From positions 1-34,313 of the forward strand of contig WGMG01000009.1 of assembly GCA_016125185.1 (NCBI GenBank): a DNA stretch of 34,313 nucleotides, written 5' to 3'. The position numbers and the translations under genes were made by a program. Under the pieces are notes generated by a model. It did no database searches. It had not been told where the DNA came from and was given only the letters and a program-made list of their open reading frames with translations. This DNA is from Armatimonadota bacterium (GTDB lineage: Bacteria > Armatimonadota > Fimbriimonadia > Fimbriimonadales > Fimbriimonadaceae). Shown here piece after piece: positions 29,286-34,313 of this stretch; the stretch's first letter is position 1, and each line of letters begins with the position of its first letter.

Positions 29286-30554
29286 TTACAGCGCGTACTT
29301 CGTCAACAAGCCCCGCATCTCCTTCACCAACTCCGCCTCAACATAAATCCCATCGTCCCGATAGTCGATCTTGAGCACCCGGCCAAAGTTGTAGCACTCC
29401 TGCACCAAGCCCGACTCCGAGTAAGGCACCAACGCCTTGATCGCCCCCAACAAGTCCTGGACCTGCCGCTTGATCGCATTCAGGAGATCGGGGATCCCTT
29501 CGCCGGTCGTCGCCGAAATAGCAACCGAGTTCGGAAACTCCGCGATCAACTCGCGGCGCACCGCCGGGTCCGAGATCGAGTCGATCTTGTTGAACACCGT
29601 GATGCACGGCTTGTCCTGCGCTCCCAGCAAGTCCAGGGTCTCCATGACCGCGTCGCGCTGGACGTCCCACGCCGGCGCGCTGATATCCACCAGATGGAGG
29701 ATGAAATCGCTATGCGTCACCTCCTCCAAAGTCGACTGGAACGCCGCCACCAAGTGCGTCGGCAGGTTGCGGATGAAGCCGACCGTGTCGGTGAGGAACA
29801 GCGCGTAGCCGTCGGGCAGATCGATCTTTCGCGTGGTCGGGTCGAGGGTCGCAAACGGCATCGCGTCGGCCAGCAGTTCAGTCCCTGCCAGGCGGTTCAT
29901 CAACGTGCTTTTTCCCGCGCTGGTGTAGCCCACGATCGACGCAAACGGGAACGGATGCTTGCGGCGGCTCGCCCGCTGTTGGTCGCGGACCCGCTTCACG
30001 TCCACAATCTCTTCCTTCAGCCTCGCGATCCGGTCGCGAACCATTCGCCGGTCGGTTTCCAGCTTGGTTTCACCCGGACCACGCATACCGATACCGCCCT
30101 TTTGCCGCTCAAACTTCGTGTAAACCGACATCAGCTTGGGCATCATGTAGGTCAACTGCGCCAGTTCGACCTGGAGCATGCCCTCCCGAGTTCGGGCCCG
30201 ACGAGCGAAGATATCGAGAATAAGCTGAGTGCGGTCGACGACGCGCGTTTTGAATGCCTCTTCGAGGTTACGCTGTTGCATACCGCTCACCTCTCCGTCG
30301 ATCAGTACGACGTCGGCCTTTAGGTCTTGGGCCAGCACCGCGATTTCCTCGACCTTGCCCGAGCCGATGAAGGTGCCCTTATACGGCCGATCCAGGCGCT
30401 GGCGGATGATCGTCAATGGCTCTACGCCCGCCGCCTCGCAAAGGCCCTCGAGCTCTTCTTCGACGACCATGTCGTCGGCTTCGTCCTCGTTGATCACCAC
30501 CAGAACGGCGGTTTCGACCGGGTTGTCCAGAGAGGCCAGTCGCGTTTTCGCCAT
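29286..30554 (-). CDS. hflX: Ribosome-associated GTPase HflX
   Basis: HflX binds the 50S subunit and splits stalled ribosomes under stress. The 422-residue protein has an N-terminal nucleotide-binding domain (TFIGSGKVEEIAVLA) and the family glycine-rich linker GGIGMRGPGETKLETDRR. The G domain follows with VGYTSAGKSTLMN, DTVGFIRNLP and NKID, then a C-terminal extension. ATG 30554 overlaps the creatininase stop by one base (TGATG). A 23-residue Arg-rich upstream extension in the same frame lies inside that gene and is unlikely. Confidence 0.96.
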   Translation of the reverse strand: MAKTRLASLDNPVETAVLVVINEDEADDMVVEEELEGLCEAAGVEPLTIIRQRLDRPYKGTFIGSGKVEEIAVLAQDLKADVVLIDGEVSGMQQRNLEEAFKTRVVDRTQLILDIFARRARTREGMLQVELAQLTYMMPKLMSVYTKFERQKGGIGMRGPGETKLETDRRMVRDRIARLKEEIVDVKRVRDQQRASRRKHPFPFASIVGYTSAGKSTLMNRLAGTELLADAMPFATLDPTTRKIDLPDGYALFLTDTVGFIRNLPTHLVAAFQSTLEEVTHSDFILHLVDISAPAWDVQRDAVMETLDLLGAQDKPCITVFNKIDSISDPAVRRELIAEFPNSVAISATTGEGIPDLLNAIKRQVQDLLGAIKALVPYSESGLVQECYNFGRVLKIDYRDDGIYVEAELVKEMRGLLTKYAL

Positions 30555-31300
30555 CAAAAAATCCCGACGTAAACGACGCCTTGGTGGATAGCGTTCAGTT
30601 CGTTGACGACCCCTTCGACGCACGCGTCAAAAATAATCTTCCCTTTCTCTGCTGTCGCCTTGGTGGCGTAGCCAAGCGATCCCTCTTCGCTCACCTCGTC
30701 CCACATTTTCACGAGCGAAGTCGTGGGCGGCTGGGTGCGCAGGCCGTCGTCGCGCAATAGGGCGGTGCGGACCTTGTCCGGGTGCAGGTGCATCATCAAA
30801 CTGGTTTCGGCCTCGCAGGCATGCTGGATGCCCTTATCCGGCCCTTCCAGCACTGACGCGACCGCCTTTTCGCCAAAGGCGTAGTAGCCGCGATGGGCGA
30901 GGGTCAGGTTCGGATTCTTTTCCTTGAGGGCCCGCAGAGCCACGCCGTTCGGTTCGTTGTTGCCACCGTGGCCGTTGATGACGAAGAAACGATGAAATCG
31001 ATGGCGAACCATCGACTCGATGACGGCCGTCAGCGAGGACATGTAGCTCTCCATCGTGGCCGTGCAGGTACCGGCAAAGGTCATGTGGTGGCCGCTCGCC
31101 CCGAGCCAAATCGGCGGGGTCAAAAGGACCTTTTCGGGAATCCGCTTCTCAACTGCCGCCGCCGCGCCGCCAGCCAGCAATGTGTCGGTGAGCAAGGGCA
31201 GATGAGCGCCGTGCTGTTCGAGCGATCCCGTCGGAATGAGCACGATCGTATCGCGGTCGAGCGCATCGACCTCTTTCCAAGTCATGTCCGCGAGGATCAT
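30554..31300 (-). CDS. Creatininase family amidohydrolase
   Basis: This 248-residue protein has the creatininase metal-binding signatures: EQHGAHLPLLTDT near residue 28, GASGHHMTFAGT near 67, INGHGGNNE and HACEAETS. Family members hydrolyse cyclic amides (creatinine) or formamide intermediates in flavin, riboflavin-like and mycofactocin pathways. No pathway genes lie nearby, so the substrate is unknown. It is translationally coupled to hflX (TGATG). Heptad repeats follow its start on the upstream side. Confidence 0.9.
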   Translation of the reverse strand: MILADMTWKEVDALDRDTIVLIPTGSLEQHGAHLPLLTDTLLAGGAAAAVEKRIPEKVLLTPPIWLGASGHHMTFAGTCTATMESYMSSLTAVIESMVRHRFHRFFVINGHGGNNEPNGVALRALKEKNPNLTLAHRGYYAFGEKAVASVLEGPDKGIQHACEAETSLMMHLHPDKVRTALLRDDGLRTQPPTTSLVKMWDEVSEEGSLGYATKATAEKGKIIFDACVEGVVNELNAIHQGVVYVGIF

Positions 31301-31320
31301 GCCTCCAGTATGGCTGGAGA

Positions 31321-31350
31321 GCTGCTAGCTGTTAGCTACTAGCTCTTAGC
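31321..31350. repeat. Degenerate heptad repeat, GCTnnTA units
   Basis: Four consecutive 7-bp units (GCTGCTA, GCTGTTA, GCTACTA, GCTCTTA) plus GC lie just upstream of the creatininase gene. They conserve GCT at positions 1-3 and TA at 6-7. Confidence 0.8.
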
Positions 31351-31402
31351 AAATTCCCCGCAAAGACAAATTTCGGCCGAGAAAAGCCGCGATCCTCTTC
31401 TT

Positions 31403-31437
31403 GGCTAGAAGCTAGAGGCTTGAAGCTAGAAGCTATC
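31403..31437. repeat. Degenerate heptad repeat next to the dnaA stop
   Basis: Five consecutive 7-bp units (GGCTAGA, AGCTAGA, GGCTTGA, AGCTAGA, AGCTATC) end exactly before the dnaA stop codon (minus strand). On the minus strand they read as GCTTCTA-type units, related to the tract beside infA. Confidence 0.8.
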
Positions 31438-32808
31438 TTAATGCGGATTCAAGCTCTTCAGCAGGCTCTTCACCTGCCCGAGCAGTTCCTTGTCGTGGTG
31501 CATCTGCTCGTCGATCTTCTGGTAGCCGTGCATGATCGAGGTGTGGTCTCGGTCGCCAAACTGCGAGCCGATGTGCTTCCACGAGTCGCCAGTGATGCGC
31601 CTCGTCAGGAAAATTGCAATGTGGCGAGCGTGGACGACCGGCGCCTTTCGCGACGGGCCCTTCATCTCCTCGACCGTGATATTGAACTGCGTAGAGACCA
31701 AATCGACGATCTGGTTGAACCCGGGCTTCGAGAACGAATTCTGATAGTACTGCTCAACGATCGGCTCGGCGAACTCACGGTTCAGCGCCGTGCCCTCCAG
31801 CGAGGCCATCGTCACCAGCTTGGTGATCGCACCTTCTAGGACGCGGACGTTACCCGGCACGCTCTCGGCGAGGAACATCGCGAGGTCGTGGTTCAGTTCA
31901 ACCTCCAGCATCTCTGCCTTCTTCATGATAATCGCGCATCGCGTCTCGGTATCCGGCATCTGAATGTCGGCCACCAATCCCGCCTCGAAGCGAGATCGAA
32001 GCCGTTCGTCCATCTGGTAGATGTCCTTCGGCGGTCGGTCGGAGGTCAGCACGATCTGCTTGCCCAGCGAGTGGAGGTAGTTGAACGTGTGGAAGATTTC
32101 TTCCTGTGTCTTGTCCTTTCCGGCGAGAAATTGGATGTCGTCCACCAGCCAAACCTCGACGTGCCGGTGCTGGCGGCGGAAGTTCTCGACCTTGTTGGCC
32201 TGAAGCGCGTTGATGAACTCTTCGGCAAACTGCTGGGCCGTCATGTACACGATCGACGTGGTGGGGTTGTGCGACAGCAATTCGCGGGCGATGGAGTGCA
32301 GAAGGTGCGTTTTACCAAGTCCGCTGGAACCGTAGATAAAAAGCGGATTATATTTTCTCCCTGGTTCCTTTGCGACCGCCTTCGCTCCCGCTACCGCCAA
32401 TCGGTTACTTTGTCCCACCACGAACTGGCTGAATTGGTACCGCTCGTTGGGCACAAACCGGTTCGTCGGTTCTTGCACCGGTGTATAGGCGACGGCCTTC
32501 ACCGGGGCGTTGTCCGACTTCTCTCGAGGCTTCGCGAGAACTTCAAGCTGCACACTTTGACCCAATTCATCGCTCAGATAGCTTTGAATGATGCCGGAAA
32601 ATCGCTCGCGGACCCACTCCTGGAGAAAGCGTCCGGGGGCGCAAAGCCGGACGGTATTCTCCTCGAACGAAACCGGCACCAATGGGCGAATAAAACGGGC
32701 CATGATCGGCTCCTGAACTTCACTCGAAATCCTACCGAGAACCCTCTGCCATGCGGCTTCTAAACGTATACGGGATTCGGAGTCTTCAAAGGAAAGCTGG
32801 TCTTTCAT
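31438..32808 (-). CDS. dnaA: Chromosomal replication initiator DnaA
   Basis: This is a 456-residue initiator AAA+ ATPase. Domain I (about 1-85) and a short linker precede the ATPase domain with GSSGLGKTHLLHSIA, VWLVDDIQFLAGKDKTQEEIFHTFN, LTSDRPPKDI and the arginine-finger region LRSRFEAGLVADI. The C-terminal DNA-binding domain has ARHIAIFLTRRITGDSWKHIGSQFGDRDHTSIMHG. The start ATG 32808 is followed by a typical domain I. Neither dnaN nor rpmH is adjacent, and no cluster of consensus DnaA boxes is visible nearby, so the replication origin may be elsewhere. Confidence 0.98.
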   Translation of the reverse strand: MKDQLSFEDSESRIRLEAAWQRVLGRISSEVQEPIMARFIRPLVPVSFEENTVRLCAPGRFLQEWVRERFSGIIQSYLSDELGQSVQLEVLAKPREKSDNAPVKAVAYTPVQEPTNRFVPNERYQFSQFVVGQSNRLAVAGAKAVAKEPGRKYNPLFIYGSSGLGKTHLLHSIARELLSHNPTTSIVYMTAQQFAEEFINALQANKVENFRRQHRHVEVWLVDDIQFLAGKDKTQEEIFHTFNYLHSLGKQIVLTSDRPPKDIYQMDERLRSRFEAGLVADIQMPDTETRCAIIMKKAEMLEVELNHDLAMFLAESVPGNVRVLEGAITKLVTMASLEGTALNREFAEPIVEQYYQNSFSKPGFNQIVDLVSTQFNITVEEMKGPSRKAPVVHARHIAIFLTRRITGDSWKHIGSQFGDRDHTSIMHGYQKIDEQMHHDKELLGQVKSLLKSLNPH

Positions 32809-32837
32809 GGATGTATCGGCGGGGTGCCAGGAGACGG

Positions 32838-32843
32838 AGTATA
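32838..32843 (-). promoter_or_regulatory. Candidate -10 element of dnaA
   Basis: TATACT on the minus strand lies 30 bp before the dnaA ATG and would give a leader of roughly 22 bases. No good -35 is found at 16-18 bp, only the weak TTTCTT. Runs of G and T just upstream are unusual. Confidence 0.3.
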
Positions 32844-33009
32844 CAACGGAAAAATTGTTAAGAAAGGGGGGTTTTTTGGACTTTTTTGCGCCGTTTTTTG
32901 ACCCTCGTTCGTCTTGACATTCTTATGCCTTCCTTATTTAGTTGACTACCCTCTACTGGTTTTTTTGCTAGGGTTGTTCCCGGTTGGTAGACTAACTTCC
33001 ATATCTTCT

Positions 33010-33663
33010 ATGGCGACACAAAGAGTGCTCGGAGTTTTGGGAGGAGGGCATATGTCCCCAGCCAAAATTGGAGCCTGGATTGAGTCTGCCGACCTCGTGG
33101 TTGCCGCCGACAGCGGCTTTCTGAGGGTTCTGGAGGCAGGCTATCTTCCCGACGTCGTCGTCGGCGATTTCGATTCCGTCTCGACCGATCTGATCGGCGA
33201 CGACGTAGAGGTCATCGTCGATCTCGGGCAGGACGATACCGACTGCGCGAAGCTTCTTCGGTATGTTAAGGACTGCGGTCACGAGTCTGTAACCCTGATC
33301 TGCGCCGAAGGCGACCTGACGGACCATTTTCTGGACACCATTCACAGCGCCATCCGTACCGAGTTGAACGTCACCATCGGCCTGGAGCGTGGCCATGCCC
33401 ACATCCTGGATGGCCCCGTCTTGGCGTCCTATCCCATCGAAGTCGGGCGGCGCACCTCGATGCTGCCCCTCGAGACCATCGAGAATGCCTCAATGGCGGG
33501 CGTAGAATGGCCATTCGAGCGCCAAACCCTCTCGGTCCGAGGTTTTACTAGTATTTCGAATCGAGCCACCCAGGCGAGCCTTTCCGTCGCCTTCGACAAG
33601 GGTGTTGCGTACCTCTTTATCGAGGCCGACACGCCGTTTTGGAGTGAAAAAGGGGAACCTTAG
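33010..33663 (+). CDS. Thiamine pyrophosphokinase
   Basis: This 217-residue protein resembles thiamine pyrophosphokinase, which makes TPP from thiamine and ATP. GVLGGGHMSPAK, ADSGFLRVLEAGYLPDVVVGDFDSVS and GQDDTDCAKLLRYV follow the N-terminal catalytic domain, and the C-terminal part has LPLETIENASMAGVEWP and SNRATQASLSVAF. The substrate motif usually GGRxDH reads EGDLTDH. ATG 33010 is taken as the start. The longer frame from 32914 has a hydrophobic low-complexity extension and no support. No TPP riboswitch was seen upstream. Confidence 0.83.
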   Translation: MATQRVLGVLGGGHMSPAKIGAWIESADLVVAADSGFLRVLEAGYLPDVVVGDFDSVSTDLIGDDVEVIVDLGQDDTDCAKLLRYVKDCGHESVTLICAEGDLTDHFLDTIHSAIRTELNVTIGLERGHAHILDGPVLASYPIEVGRRTSMLPLETIENASMAGVEWPFERQTLSVRGFTSISNRATQASLSVAFDKGVAYLFIEADTPFWSEKGEP

Positions 33664-33686
33664 AGCGACATTTGAATTCAGATTTG

Positions 33687-33716
33687 TTGACCTAAAGGAT
33701 CGATTAGCGGTAATTT
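33687..33716 (+). promoter_or_regulatory. Putative promoter of the FHA-domain gene
   Basis: TTGACC (33687-33692) and TAATTT (33711-33716) are 18 bp apart, about 40 bp before the ATG at 33756. A GGGAG Shine-Dalgarno lies six bases before that ATG. Confidence 0.45.
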
Positions 33717-33755
33717 TTACAGGATTTCGCCGAATAATAGATTCTGGGAGTAACC

Positions 33756-34178
33756 ATGACCGACGACACCCAAGTAGCTGAACCGATTGAAGACCTCGCC
33801 ACCGATAGCGTCGAGGCAACCGAAGACCAGGCAGCGGCCGCAGAGCCGGGCGTCCTGAAGCCGATTTTGATCGTCAAACGAAATGGCGCGGAAACCGATG
33901 AAGTGTTCATCGTGAACAACCCGTGCGTCATCGGACGCTTCGACCCGACGGTCGGACCGATCGACATCGACCTTGGTTCGATGCCGGAAGGCGTCTATGT
34001 GAGCCGCAAGCACGCAAAGATCTTCGAGGACGGCGGCGTCTGGAAGATTGCAGACCTCGGCTCCTCGAACGGCACGTTCATCCTCACCAACGACTTCGAA
34101 AAGGTCGACGAGGCGGAACTGTCCGACGGCATCGAGATCGCCCTCGGCAACGCTCGCTTCATCTTTCGACTCAGCTAA
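33756..34178 (+). CDS. FHA-domain protein
   Basis: This 140-residue protein has a Thr/Glu-rich flexible N-terminus (about 1-32) with several TEDQ/TD sites that could be phosphorylated. A forkhead-associated domain follows: CVIGRFDPTVGPIDIDL, the phosphothreonine-binding SRKHAKIFED and LGSSNGTFI. FHA domains bind phosphothreonine peptides made by Ser/Thr kinases. The layout of one regulatory tail plus one FHA domain recalls GarA/OdhI-type switches, a resemblance by length only. It converges on purM with a 3-bp gap. Confidence 0.9.
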   Translation: MTDDTQVAEPIEDLATDSVEATEDQAAAAEPGVLKPILIVKRNGAETDEVFIVNNPCVIGRFDPTVGPIDIDLGSMPEGVYVSRKHAKIFEDGGVWKIADLGSSNGTFILTNDFEKVDEAELSDGIEIALGNARFIFRLS

Positions 34179-34181
34179 CGT

Positions 34182-34313
34182 TTAGATCAACTGCACGTCG
34201 CGGGAGCCCTGCTGGACTTCCCCGATCACAGCGGCGTGCTCGCCAAACTCGTTCAGGGCATCCACGATGCCCTGGGCGGCGAACCGGTCGACCACCAGAA
34301 TCATCCCGATTCC
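34182..34313 (-). CDS. purM: Phosphoribosylformylglycinamidine cyclo-ligase, C-terminal fragment
   Basis: The last 43 codons of a minus-strand gene are visible; the rest lies beyond the right edge. The sequence GIGMILVVD ... GEHAAVIGEVQQGSRDVQLI is the characteristic end of PurM, which closes the AIR ring in purine synthesis. The stop codon TAA is at 34184-34182. Identification rests on this C-terminus alone. Confidence 0.82.
   Translation of the reverse strand, partial: GIGMILVVDRFAAQGIVDALNEFGEHAAVIGEVQQGSRDVQLI

Noticed and set aside
32809-32913. oriC next to dnaA
   Set aside because: No consensus DnaA boxes seen on either strand; only G and T runs.
32914-33009. N-terminal hydrophobic extension of the thiamine pyrophosphokinase
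   Set aside because: It would cover the likely promoter (TTGACA at 32914) and does not resemble the family; the family N-terminus begins at 33010.
32809-33009. TPP riboswitch before thiamine pyrophosphokinase
   Set aside because: No CUGAGA or ACCUGA-type THI-box elements are present in the gap.

Overview
The window is one bacterial chromosomal segment that looks like a Gram-negative (diderm) member of the Armatimonadota, probably close to the Fimbriimonadia. This placement is an inference. The envelope genes are lpxK, a lauroyl-type acyltransferase, two heptosyltransferases and an ADP-heptose adenylyltransferase. Accessory genes include prepilin/DUF1559-like proteins, a GH172 (former DUF2961) enzyme, and a PadR regulator paired with a membrane protein. 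No 16S rRNA or phylogenetic marker search could be run.

Layout. 1-221 is a perfect-period heptanucleotide array. 284-616 (-) is a HIT protein. 669-5514 (+) is a tightly overlapping LPS operon: lpxK, lpxL-type acyltransferase, two GT9 heptosyltransferases, rfaE2-type adenylyltransferase and a PIG-L deacetylase; ftsY follows 15 bp later. 6538-8618 (-) holds a leucine-rich-repeat protein and a tyrosyl-tRNA synthetase with altered signature motifs. 8672-10183 (+) is a secreted M28 peptidase that converges on gap across a strong hairpin terminator; an MFS transporter lies just upstream of gap on the same strand. 12773-14674 (+) is a GH172-family protein. 14669-16755 (-) holds a PadR regulator with its membrane partner and an O-methyltransferase. 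16821-17618 (+) is an ArsR-SRPBCC fusion whose start codon abuts a perfect palindrome.

17628-21389 (-) is the most unusual stretch. It is visibly AT-richer than its surroundings and looks like a six-gene accessory operon: prepilin-like protein, MauE/DoxX-like membrane protein, secreted cysteine-rich protein with a double-glycine-like cleavage motif, secreted single-anchor protein, C39-like cysteine peptidase with a lipobox, and a second, degenerate pseudopilin. I propose that it makes, oxidises and matures an exported disulfide-rich protein. This is the best candidate here for an undescribed system.

21832-26833 (-) is the ribosomal protein/RNA polymerase alpha cluster: infA, a degenerate receiver protein, rpmJ, rpsM, rpsK, rpoA, rplQ, truA, rplM, rpsI. 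rpsD is missing from its usual place between rpsK and rpoA. 26884-28230 (+) is an HI0933/BaiN-type flavoprotein, followed by a 277-bp element with long composite terminal inverted repeats. 28661-32808 (-) holds an unrecognised protein, hflX, a creatininase-family amidohydrolase and dnaA. 33010-34178 (+) holds a thiamine pyrophosphokinase and a FHA-domain protein. The window ends inside the 3' end of purM (-).

Intergenic heptad (7-bp period) repeats with an RCT core occur at four separate places: 1-221, 26531-26566, 31321-31350 and 31403-31437. They look like a genome-wide repeat habit of this organism. No rRNA, tRNA, CRISPR array, transposase or prophage gene was recognised.
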